Positions 23,301 through 35,600 of a DNA stretch of 64,000 nt are shown here, one piece after another. Numbering within the stretch: the first letter of the stretch is position 1; each line of letters opens with the position of its first letter. The notes below the pieces were generated by a model that was given only the letters and a program-made list of their open reading frames with translations, did not search any database and was not told the origin of the DNA. Made by a program: the position numbers and the translations under genes. Source of the stretch: Acanthaster planci (Eukaryota; Echinodermata; Asteroidea; Valvatida; Acanthasteridae); NCBI RefSeq assembly GCF_001949145.1, contig NW_019091385.1, forward strand, positions 2,167,002 to 2,231,001. The letters are read 5' to 3'.

Positions 23301-26300
23301 AGCATATAGACATACATCTGGTTTTATATTTTATGGTCATGAAGTCATGAAAGTCACGCAACAGAGAAAAATATTGGGAGCCGGTTGATCTTTGCTCGCA
23401 GGTTGCTCGTGAATGATTAGGGCGACCTTGATACGGGGATTCTGGCATAACTGCCACAGACAACTCCAAAATCAGCTGGGTTTACTTTGGGGGTAGAGGT
23501 ATACGTACGGCCTACCACAACGGGTATAAAACAAGAGATTTACGGTCAATCACTGCACCACAAGGATAAAGGTAAATTGCCATAAGAAGACACAACACGA
23601 GTATAAGTATGGACATGATGGAGGATAAGTTACCATGATCATGCTGAATATGTGTGTCCACCAACGGCAACACAACCGTGAGGAGAGGAACGTCAGGCAG
23701 AGAGGTTATCAACACAATAATCGCAAGCTTGTACCAGAAACTACTGCCAGTCTCTACGCAATGTAAGCACCGACTGTCACCCCCGGGTTAATGATATGAA
23801 CTCTATCCGGTGCCCTGTGTTTATAGTCCCACTAAGTCCCCTGACTCGGAACTGTCTAATCAAGCAGTGGAAATGATCCTGGTCTGGAGCCGGACGCGCA
23901 GAGCGGAGGCATGGGATATCAGGCCGACCCAAATGGGACTTATCATACACGTGTTGATAGTGCACCAAGTCTTTCACTCACTCGGTTCTTCCCACTTGGC
24001 TTACGGACCCTTCCATTTCAAATTTTAGATATAGATTGTTTAAGCCTTTACACATTGGATGGAAACAGGAACTTGAAAGTGGCTCAAAGCTATTACCAAC
24101 TGCCTGCCTGTTTAGGGAAACACATCATGTGACGTTTTACGGGCCCTCTCTGAACGAAAGTCTTATTATTTTTCTCGCCATCACTCAGTCCCGTCTGTAA
24201 GTCCGCATGCCTATGAGTATGACGGGATCCTCGGTCCATTCCTTTCTCTATGGTCCATTTCACTGGTACCAGGTACCGGTAGCTGATCCCATGCCAGAAA
24301 AAAAGGCTGACTGTGAGGGTCTGCGAAAACAGTTTCCCCGCAGTCGGTGAGTCTGGGCGAGGGGATCAGTTCCCGCCAAATGATTTTCGCAGTCACAACT
24401 TCTTTCCATACACTCACACAGCACCAAAGAAAGTTTCCCACTTTCTTTGCGAAGAATGAGACCCTGAGAAAGGTTAACAGTTCAAGCACACACATACTCT
24501 CTCTTCTCTCTCTCTGCATCAAAAACTCTTTACTTTGTATTTCTGCAGCACTATGGGCTTCTGGGCTGAGGAAAGGACAGGTTGAAAATGTTGCACATCA
24601 TTCTGCCTGTCAAAATGCAATTACTAATCTCCTTCAAGAATCAAGAGATAGAAGGGGCTCGGCAGATTGATTGAGGCAACAAGAACACAATCGACGTACC
24701 TTGTCACACAGGTCGTGGAATTTCCTTTCATCAACCCCAACACAATCCCTTTTTGAAGCATTTAACAAACATACATTTTTTCTTTACTCTGGCCCATGAT
24801 GTTTAGCGAGAAACTGGCCTTGGTAAATCAATTTTCCAGGATATGACCGAGAATCAGTTTATCCAAACCCACCAAATTGTTTATCAACCTCGGCGCCTAC
24901 AAATACCCGATAATCAACGATAATGAACGTGCTACCAACGCGCGCATTTTAATCCGAGGTGCTGTCTGTGGCAAGAAAAGGGGGACACAATTTCGAAACA
25001 GTGAATTCGAGTACTTTACACAACCAACGAAGGTGCCGATGCGAACAAGCGCTGAAATTAACTTGACAAGTTCACACTGAGCACTACGAAGTGCAGTGAT
25101 TACTTTATGGTTATATCCATTTCACCATGATTTGTCCCGGGTATCCACTGACATTTCTCACTGCTATAATTATGTTTATTAACACTGCCCACAGGTAAAG
25201 CGATCGCGGAGCTACCTCGTCCGTGGTCCATACAAGTTATCCCTGAAATAGCACAGGCCCCTGAGGGACTTGACGAAAAAACCACAAACCTGGTCGGCTT
25301 GAATTTCATTTCCACACTGAAAAAAAACTGACTGTGCGCACTGTAAGTGTGGACTCAACTAAAAGTATAAACATGGAGCTATGATGGTAAAACCATCCAC
25401 AAGAAGTGCGGAGGTACAACATAATTGAGAACGTTGCTTGCTTGCATGGTTCACACCAAAAATACGTACACATCACTACAGAGAATTTTTATGCCTAATT
25501 TCCAGTTCTTTTTGACACTACTTTAACATGACGAAGAGCCACGTAAGTATAAAGAGAAAAGGAGCAATCCGTTTTACAGATGCACAGATAAAATGGACTG
25601 ACATGTATGTTCGATGCAGATACGGACTTTTTTTGAAAGAAAAAACTCAAGAGGAGGCCAATTCCAAGTGGGATGCTTCCAAGATTGTGCGTCGGCACAC
25701 TACAGATCGCGGCACCACGCGCACGCTGTGTTACCGTGATCTCCCAAACCCTAAATGATAATGATGATCTCTGTGACAAGAGAACTTACAGTCTGATGTG
25801 TTCAGGCAGCGCCTGTCGCTCTGTGCTTCTAGTCATGCGTCCCGAGTGAAGGTATAGAAATCCAAGCCAATCCGTGTGTGCATCACGACCTAGAGAACAG
25901 CGCGTAGCTTTCCATGTGGCGCAGCGTCAATCACAGAGCTAGATATTCCAGTTTGGCTCCCGACGACCGTGTAGTAAAAAATTACACCAAATACTGCAGG
26001 TTTGCGGAGGTACCGTGACTACATGCAGAGATTCAAGTGCTCTAGCGTCCAGCCAGCACTGTTCCGGTCTCAACCGAAGGACTTTATTTACTGCGGGGCG
26101 GAATTCTTTCACTAGCGAACGGCAAGCAGGCACTTGGATATTGATATGTAAATGCAAGGGGCGTACTCTTGGGGCGGCACCATTACTCCGTAGGAGGTTT
26201 TCTACGGCTGTCACCTCCGTTTCCGGAGTAGCTGAGGCTGCCCTCGGATACCAGCTGTGACCGGATGGATTTCATCACATTCTAAATTCCTCGCAGTGTA

Positions 26301-29300
26301 GTATTACAAATAAACAAACGGCCGGGGAAGTCGGTCAATCTTTTTTTTAATGCCCGAGACATATTTCACGTAATTATTCCATCACATCCTGTCCCCTCAG
26401 AACGTTTGACAGACTCCCCCTTTCTAATCCAGTTGGTCGAGTCCAAGATTTGCCTTATTTGGACAGCGGTCTGTCAACATCCTGGGCGAATGATTTGCTA
26501 GCCGCTAATCTCCAGGGATCAGGCATTTCCGGTCTTATCGTGTTCCGTTTTGCAGGTTTATCGAAAACAAACCCGCCAATGCACGGAGGTTTTTGCTTTC
26601 CAGGCACGGATCGGTGTCGGCTGTGCCATGCGTGCCACAGCGTTGGTGTGCGTTGTTTACTAGAGACAGCTGCTAGCGTCCCCTATCGTCGCGTTTTCAG
26701 CCGTCACGTCTGTATCGCCTATCGTGCTTCGTCGCAGGGACGGCCCAGGTCACACGAGGCAGGCGGGACGGCTTCTCCAGTAGATTTCGTCACAGCACGG
26801 AGGATTTTTCTGACCGTCCCTTACAGCGGGCTACATCCGAGTGGCATTAAGATGTCATGCTCTTAAATTACGGCGGATGGAAACGATACAACCTTCCAGG
26901 CACTCTCATTATATTAAAAGCATGTAGCATTGAAGAAACATTGCAAGTAATAAATACATGTATCCAGAAAACCTCAGACTGAAATGGTGCGTGCATCGTA
27001 TAGGTCGTGTTATTTATTTATTTTTTCTTATTTAAAAAAAACTTTTAACACTATGTTGTCAGTACTCAGACAAATGCAATTTTTTCATGTTTTCCATTTA
27101 GGAAGACTTTCCGCTGTAAATATAGCATAGCAAGACCATCCGGTCTGAGGACGTGTGAGTTACATACGTGATACACGAAAAGCGAGAGGACAAACTTGAA
27201 TGACGAGACAACGTGCAACTGGAAGTATCGTGCCTGAAAAACGTGAGGTTATCTATCGTCCGTAGACTAACTTTCGAGTTACTGAAAAGGGTTTGCATAT
27301 CTATTCAGGTAACTTGATAAAGATGTGTTGTCCTGTCTCATTTGAAAAAGAACTTTCAGCCCAAGTTTCCTGCTTGGTATCGTCGCAATTTTAGAACATG
27401 AAGTCGCTTCGTGAAGTTGCGATTAGAGCCGGCTCTAGAAAGGTCACAAGTTGAAAAGGTCTTGAAGAGAAGGCCAGACCGAGAGCTCAACAACGGCTCT
27501 AGCTATGGGCTCATCAAAAATACACCCCTTGGGAAAAAGCTCTGGATGGAATGGTTAGTAAACAAGCTCCGCAGACCCTTCTTCGCAAATGAAGGGGGGA
27601 CAATCAAGGCGAAAAAGCCACGTGGAAGTGTTTCATTAAGCCTCCATTTCCAGCGGTCTTGTATCGCCAAAAAAAAAAACCTCATTACGGCCGGCCCGAC
27701 AATGGCAGAAATGACCAGGGAGGTATCAAGAAGTGTTTTAAGAGCGAAGTCGGAAGCTGCGGTATACACTCGGGAGAAGTGGAGGGTTTTGTCTGTCCAC
27801 GCTCGAGGTTACCGCACAAAAGTGTTGTGTCTTGCCGAGGGGATTTTGCACAAAGGCCCGTTTCGCGGATGAAAGCCGCCTCCAGTCAATTCTTCGCCGT
27901 CTAGTGATAATCGTCCACCTTCCTCCGAATAACAGCAAACCAACGACACGATACAGAAGTGACTGCTGTATACCAACTCAAAAGCAGAAGCTCTCAATGG
28001 TTGATATACATTCGAATGGTAGACCCCAAGCCCCAGCCACAAAAAAGCCCGTATTAGAATATATCGATCGGGCTGGTAATGATGTTAAACCACTCGTGAT
28101 GAACACTCCGGTTAAAGATCTCTTTAAGGAGTTGTTATGCCCAAAGTCACAAACACGTCTAAGCCCAAACACCGGGAGAGTTGCAAGGGAGGAACACGGG
28201 GAAGGAACAGACCGACTGCCCGCTGACTGCATAAATGATTTTTTTTGAAGGGACAGTCCGCCGGTGGAAACATGTTCTCCCTTTTGTGCTGGCAGTAAAT
28301 CCTTGGAAGGTTCGGAAATCCAAAAAATCAATTGCCGGTCGAAGGCCCCACTGAAAGGCCAACGGGGGTTACCGAAGAGCCATTGTACACGGTGTAATAA
28401 TCATAATTAACCCCGCAGAAGAGTACATTGCAGGGGCTCCATAATGTGGCGCACGGCATGGAAGCGGGGAATAGGACGACGCTGCTTAATCCCTTCTTGA
28501 AATTACGGAACACGACGAAGCGAAAAACATGGCAAGTGCTAACTTTAAAATGATGATAGTAGTGCAGTTTACAGGATGTATGGTAGTCTGGAATTTTCAT
28601 TGAAACCAATTAAAAAGTATCGACATTGAAGTAAATGTAAGTTTGAAAGCAACAATGGAAATAAAATTTGGACTTCAAAATAATCACATTCATGGGTCGC
28701 ATATTACCGAATCGGGTAAGTACTAAGCACTGTTTTGTGTTGAAAATACTGAATTAACATCAGCTCTGATGAAGCAGTGGTGTGCAGAAAAATTCAAGGA
28801 CAAGATCTAACTCAGTAAATGGTTAAGTGTGCAGACATGAGTTTTTACCTCAAATAAATGAAGTTTGGATGTTATAAGTCTATCAGGAAAGGCCTTCCAA
28901 GTATTTTCCGTCTATACGGAATAGAACTTAGAAGGGTTGATTCTGAGGAACTGAGATCGGCTTTCCACACCTTTCCTACTAGGCGGGGAGGGAGCAAGGA
29001 CAAATCTTTTCGTCCACTCGTAAAAAATAACAACTTTGACATAAATAGGCCCCCAGGATTATAATAAAAACCCGAAAGGAATCACTAATGGATCAAGGAT
29101 GACCCGCTGATGTAATCCGTCACCTGGTCGCAGCAGACACGCACCAAGTGAAAGCCCGTTAAGCATTTCTCTTTTGCTTGGGATATGGGGGGAAAGCGGC
29201 GTAGTAAAAGACATGGCAGGAAGTATCCACGCGAGGAGGCCGCCGGTTGATTGACGGATTGCGTCCGGCCGTCGAGCAATTAATATAATCCCCCTAACGG

Positions 29301-30414
29301 ACGATTCGGCACGATTCCGTGAGTCTGCGCTTTTCCATACCAGGAGTCCAGGGCCAACTTCGTCATTGAGTTGTTCTGCTTACACAGGTATAGGCCTTCA
29401 CTGCAATGCCATAGGTCCTGGACAATAACTCATGACTCGTTGGACTCAGATCACTTTTTTTTGCATGGTGACTAAAAGAAAGATTATTGCAGAATATTAG
29501 CCCGTACAGGAAAAAACTGAACAGACTGCAGTTTAGAAGAATAGATTGTGACAGAGAAGCCTGAAAGTGGGTAACCGGGAATCAGTCATAAGTCACGTGA
29601 CAACCACGCACATCATTCGTGATGTGTTTTCACCTTAATTTCATACACACGTTAATTTGCATGTACTGCTTCTGTGTTTCTTATTTTACGTGTATTTGTA
29701 TCTTTCATTTCTACGGGCTAAGTTGGAATACGAATGCCCCAATTTCGCATCCGTCCTGCCCGTACTTGCAGATCAAGTGCAACGAATATAAGATTTTAAG
29801 GTAACTAGTCACATTAGAAATGACGGCAATTAAAATGTTGCCGTTTTTTTAAACCAATACATGTTTCCTCCTAATAACATGGGAAAGGATTCCACGCATC
29901 TCATTTCAATAGACTGTATTCATGTGTCGACCATCCTGAATTGAATTTGAAAGTGAGGTTAACTTTTTTTATTTCGGGAAATAAACAATGATTAATTATC
30001 GAAATGTTTTATGCCACATTAAAAGTGATGAATGAAACCCAAATAGTCTGGCACAGCCCTACTGAACAGATTGCACTGAATAAGAACACAAAATATGGCT
30101 TCCCCGTGAATGGGGCGTCTATTGCGTTCCTAAAGACCACTTGTATTCAGTACAAATTTATTTAATTTTTCTTTTCTTTTTGCGCATCACACCTATTATT
30201 TTTTTTACTAAGTAGATTTTACATACAATCCTCCTGCGCGCACGGACAGACAAGTGACAGCATGTTGAAACGCAAGGAGACAAATGATGGACACAGGTTT
30301 CAGGCTTCTCCGAGCGGCCCAAACTTTCCAGCAAAAAGGACCAGGTAAACCGCAAAACGTCCGCAGAGTAAACACCACTGCCCGCTCACATTCCTCCCAG
30401 ACTGGACAGAGACA
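23301..30414. other. Gene-less stretch upstream of Sprouty
   Basis: This should contain the Sprouty intron, the 5' non-coding exon(s) and promoter, but no donor/promoter pair can be singled out. Open frames (up to 153 codons at 27411-27872 plus) lack codon bias and motifs. A CT-rich run lies at 24497-24515 and a TACATGTA near 26955. Confidence 0.45.
24497..24515. repeat. CT-rich tract
   Basis: Short (CT)n run with one TT interruption on the plus strand. Confidence 0.75.
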
Positions 30415-30489
30415 CCCCCCCCCCTTTATCTCCTTGATCACATATCCTTGTTTGTCCCCCCCCCAGCATACAGAGCAAGCCCCCCCCCC
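30415..30489. repeat. Cluster of three poly-C tracts (G-quadruplex-capable on minus strand)
   Basis: Runs of 10, 9 and 10 C at 30415-30424, 30456-30464 and 30480-30489 lie within 75 bp. The minus strand thus carries three G9-10 tracts separated by loops of 31 and 15 nt. Each tract is long enough to supply two G-triplets, so a quadruplex (or an i-motif on the plus strand) is chemically plausible. No function is shown. Confidence 0.7.
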
Positions 30490-32554
30490 ATGTGCAAAGC
30501 GATCGATTACCAAACATGACGCATCGTACACTTAGCGGACAATGGGCACAAGAACCACCTGGGCCAGACAATCTCAATACGCGGTCACCCGTCAGTCAAT
30601 GAAACGCCGACGCACGTAGTGATCAACGATTGGTTGACACTGACCAGACTCATATCATTTTCATTGGATCGCCACTTAACAGCATCATGTGACACTATCA
30701 TGTGGTGCCTATTGGCTAATTACAAGGTGTATAATAAAAAACGATCCATTAAATGAAACAACCAACTTGGACCTAATTTATCGTATCTCACTAGATGATA
30801 GACCATTTTGATTCATTTGACACCGCCGGAGCCAGTTGCATATAATTATAATGTATTACTATAATGTTCATGTAATACCATTTTTATAAAGTGCAATAAC
30901 ATTTGCGCCATCAGACCCCGTAAACTTCCACAATACTACATGTACATGTATAATCACACAGAAACCACCCTGTTTTACGATGTTGATGAATCCAAAACAA
31001 AGATAAATACGAATACGAGTAAAACTGGGTTTTTATCATTTTTATGTTGGGCCCAGCATGGCAAACAACGCCGTCAACGGAAGGTAACGTGCTCAAAACA
31101 GACGAGCAACCGACAGATCACTGGATGTGACCCGTGATTGGACAGTTTAGCTACGGTCGATTGTTTCTTACGCTCTGTCCGAGCCCAAGGATTTCTCCGT
31201 CTTGTCCGCTTGCATTACGAAATTAAAGTACCCCCTCCCATAAAAGATTAGTTGGTAATGAGAAAGCTGCGGCTTGATTATTTGTCCAAACAGCCCACGC
31301 ACCGGGACCCAGAGGGTAGCAAAAGCGAGTCGAATTATCTTTATCGAACTTGAGCAAATAGCAATTAAAAATGTCGCAGCGGAAGAACATAACTGTGACG
31401 TGAATGATGACAGACAAGGGCCTTATAATAAACAAGTGAGTGGAAAACGTGTGGGTGAGAGACGTGCTTGCACAGTTGCAATGAATATAGCGATTCTATA
31501 CGCGAGTGACACAGTGAATAAAAGAGTTTCTTACATACTTTTTCAAGATTTTAATACAGACCCCCAAAATGGGTTTCAATTACTGCATTAGAAGTACATA
31601 CACAATCGATGAATCGAGTACTCCTCTCTCCCTTAATAATTTTACCTTCCGCTCGGGTTTGGAACAGTGGAGAATGGGGTCCCCCTACATATTTTTTCTG
31701 AGGTAATCCGAAAGAGGGCCTAACGACTGAACGGAGACGGTGCCTCATCAACTGACGAAGGCTAGCGACTCCTGAAAAATTGCCCACTTAATCCAACCAA
31801 TTCAAAGATCCAACCAGAACGGGACATGCCTTTTGTAGCAATGAAAACAAACTAGCCTAGGCCGGCTAGATCGCTGGCACTGAATACAAGAAATAAGAAG
31901 AGCCCGAGAGAGTGTCTATTTATAGCCACACACGAACTTCCTAAATCTACGGGAAAAAATCATTTCTGTCATGCGCTGCTCATAATTTTTTTCAAAAGTT
32001 GCAGTTCTGCTGGAACCCGTGGGATTTTTTGACGGACAAAAAGACTATCTGTGCAGTACAATACAGAAAAGAAAGGGGGAAATGAACACTGCTTTTGGTC
32101 AATCGGTCGTGACGAACCAGTTGTGTCCCGACGCGGGTCAGTGCAGTAAATATGAACTAACCTGTGTACTGTACCAGAGATATTAAGCGATTTGTAGTGC
32201 AGGTCGGGGTACACATCGTGCGAATCTGTTATAACTGAGAGGTCTTTTGTCATGAGCACGCGGGACCTAAAATGTGTCATGTGCGTGCGTTCATTGAGAC
32301 CAAGAAACTGCACAACAGCTTGTTTTCACAAAATGCATCGTCACACATCATGCCAGTGCATATACATGTATCATGAGTATTAATTCAAGTGAAATTGTTG
32401 GTGTGAAACTTCTCCCTCAGTGTTCGCATTGAAAAGTATGTAGCCACTATGCATGAGGAGTTTATACACAAGATCATAACATTTGAATAATCTAATGAAA
32501 ACAAACTAGTAAGACTCAGAAATGGTGTACGGACCGGATGCTTACATACACTGG
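30490..32554. other. Gene-less stretch
   Basis: No gene recognised. TACATGTA occurs near 30946 (overlapping units) and 32363. Open frames reach 114 codons with no coding signature. Confidence 0.5.
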
Positions 32555-32577
32555 GCATGGAGCTATGAGCTCCATGC
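32555..32577. repeat. Perfect 10-bp hairpin
   Basis: The arms GCATGGAGCT (32555-32564) and AGCTCCATGC (32568-32577) are perfectly complementary around a 3-nt ATG loop. The hairpin is bracketed by direct CACTGGGC copies. No reading frame or known RNA is associated with it. Confidence 0.75.
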
Positions 32578-32614
32578 ACTGGGCTACCATTTCAGTAAGG
32601 ATGAGCTAGATCCG

Positions 32615-32628
32615 TTACGAGGTGGCGC
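32615..32628 (+). promoter_or_regulatory. Weak CTCF-like motif
   Basis: The GAGGTGGCGC core matches the right two thirds of the CTCF consensus CCASYAGRKGGCRS, but the first two bases and one other position do not fit. Prediction by eye only. Confidence 0.15.
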
Positions 32629-35600
32629 TGTTTGAGCTTGAGAGGCGCGCTTCTCCCGCAGTCAGCAGCTGTTCAATACTGTATTATCCAACGGTTGTGG
32701 CCGTGTACACATGTGCGCGCAATAAATCATGCAGGAATAATTATAGTCAGTCACGGCTGTTAACATACACGTGCATTAAAAAAATCCTAATAAAGTGGGT
32801 ATTCATAAAGAACAGCAATTAAATATTTCCGTTTTCATATCCTGTTCGGTATATCATTGGAACGAGGGAAAAAAAGAACAAAATCCTCGACGCATATTGA
32901 GTCAACAAGGGAAAACAATTCAAGCATACATCCGCACAAAAGCATAGAAAAGAACTCATACTCATTCAAACGATTGGACGGTTATATTCATGGGCTCTAT
33001 AGATAACAAAATCATAAAGGGTGCGGAGTTTAGATGTAATGTCACAGGGACGACCCCCCCCAACCTATACAAGGGTGCTGCAAAATCACCGTGGGAATAG
33101 TCAGTATCCGGAAATTTCGTAAGCGATGCAAGGGAAATTCCTACTTTGGTCCCCCGAACTGATTTGAAATGGGGTAAACCTTTTGGTCACCGTTTATATT
33201 AAAGCTCAAGAGAATGTGTATTTGAATGATTTTCAAGCTGTAGCTGATTTAGGGACTTTCCCAGTAAATCATTACGAGCTGCATTAAACAATATGGCACG
33301 GGACGTTCAATCATTCACAAACAGGGACACTGTTGTGAACAGGGCTAAACACGGGAGTCGGAAATCAGCAAACCGGAATCGGAAATTGCCAAGAAAAAAA
33401 TTCAAACACAGAAAACAGATGGTCAATTAAGTACGGGGAGGGCCTACATACATGTTCCGAACATTAAGACTAACAACCTTGGCATATAATTTAATGACCA
33501 CTCACGCACTTACTTACGAATTGGCGGCACCAATTCGGTCAGGTCATTGCCAGAATTTTTTCCCCAAATTAAAAAATGCATATACGATTAAATCAAGGTT
33601 TTGACCTTTTGATTAGGTTGCTCGGTCAGGCTACGATTGAACAAAGACCAGAATCTTCAAGAGCGGGTGGGTCAACGTTCAGTGGCGGATTCCGGCATCT
33701 TTATAAACAGCAATACAGCTGCGCAATAAAAGATTACAGCCTCTAAACTGCCAGCGTGGTAAATATTACCTGAGAGGCTGCGCCAAAACATGTGGCCAGG
33801 TCTTCACCAATTTTGCATTCCGCGTTAACGACCCCTACATCCGCACAACCGGAGCCAATTCATTAGCTGCCGCTAATTTGCTGGAAAACACTTCTCGTAC
33901 GACATCCGGCCGTGCCTTGGTAACTACTTCTCCCGACAGAAAAAAAAGCCAAACGGATAAATAATCGCAAATGGAAGAGAGATGAATTGCCCTGTTCACA
34001 GCGAGCGTCACAGCGAATGAAGGCGGGGAGGAAACAGGATCGGTAGAATGGTGGATTCATGGATGCATCAATGACGCGACGAAATTCATTAGCAATAACG
34101 CACAACCACGGAGTGACGACAGCATCATAGTTCGAATTTCGGGAATTCGGCTTGCAAAATATACGGTTTCCGAGAAGAAGTGTTACGTGAAATGCCGACC
34201 TTTGAGCCAGAGAGAACAGAGGAGGTTATAAATAAACCAGGTTTATGTACTTGGCCAACATGTTTACTGTCAAACATTCTTACCCACATTCTCGTAACCC
34301 TATGCCCAGTACAACTTGCATTAACTTCCCCGCTCGCAAGCTGTGAAATCACACGTGCATCCTCAACCACGGGAATTCAAACACAAACCATATCTCCACA
34401 CTAAAAACACATAAACTGCGTGGCTTGTTGTAGCTCGTAAAGAGAACAAAGTAAAGGCGTGACGGATGGAAAAAAAATTACTGAGATGACCATTGAATGA
34501 TGTTTTATATCTGCGGCAGGGAGCGGTTCATGGCTGGCAGGAAAACTGAAAAGTAGGCAAATTATAGCAAGCTGGTGCCTATACGGTCATACAGTTAGCT
34601 AAGCAGCTGTTCATCTCCGGGCAAGTACAGATACAGATAAAAGACTTATTATTTGTCCAGTACTGGATAAGTCTACCGTGACATTAGTTTCCCGCCTATG
34701 TTTTGTGGTTGGCCGTCTCCGTGTCGAGGTCCGAGGGGAAACTAATTAACCAAAGTATTCAGGCTCCAAAATATGATTTACCAGTCAGCGTCATTCAGCG
34801 AACTCCTTTTGAAAAAGTGCTGTGGAGGATTTCGGTGTGGTCTACCACTTTTACACTTTTCCGCTTTAAATTTTCATTGCACGTTCCACCAATGCATGTA
34901 AATTTGGGGAAAGAGGAAACGGCGCCCTCCATTAGTTCGAGGACTTTTTCAGAATGCACAATAATCAGTCATCTCGAATCGGAACATTCCCAAAGAGGAA
35001 AAGAACCTTCACAATAAGACAAAGGATAGTTACCAAACAGGAAAGGATTAATGGGTTTGGGCATCGCCGGCCGGGAGGATTGTCTATTTCTCCCTCCATG
35101 GTGAGACCGTGTCATCATCTGGGGTTCGATCTTGGCTCGACCATGGGAGTGAGAACAAACATCACAGGACCTTGATCACTCAACAACAAAAATCTACATG
35201 TTGGTTTGTAAATGCCAACTAAAGGTCGTTAGGTAAAGCCAAAGTTTCACCAGTCCAGTTCATACCGGTATGTTTTAAGCGAATGGAAAAACTGCCTCAA
35301 TTTTCAAAGGGCACAAGTAATTAATATGGGGCATAACAGTTATTGTATATGCTTTCAAACATGTCAAAAAGGTTCGTTTAAGTGCATAGCCTACACCTGG
35401 TTCACCATGAATGTGTTAACATTACACACGCAACAATGGCCAATCCTCCACTGGCCTAGACAGGAGCAGACGACCCAATGACAAAATGAGTGAAATGTGA
35501 GGTGACGGACTCCATTGCTTGAGAGTGCTTCTGCGTGATTGCATCGCTTGGCTACATGTAGACTTGCACTTTATTCAAAGTCCCGACTGGAGAAATCAAA

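Noticed and set aside
22424-23317. 297-codon minus frame starting with a hydrophobic Met-Tyr-Val leader
   Set aside because: The first 33 codons translate a polypyrimidine tract before a 3' splice site, and the last codons read through the N into spacer. The real coding part is 22511-23218.
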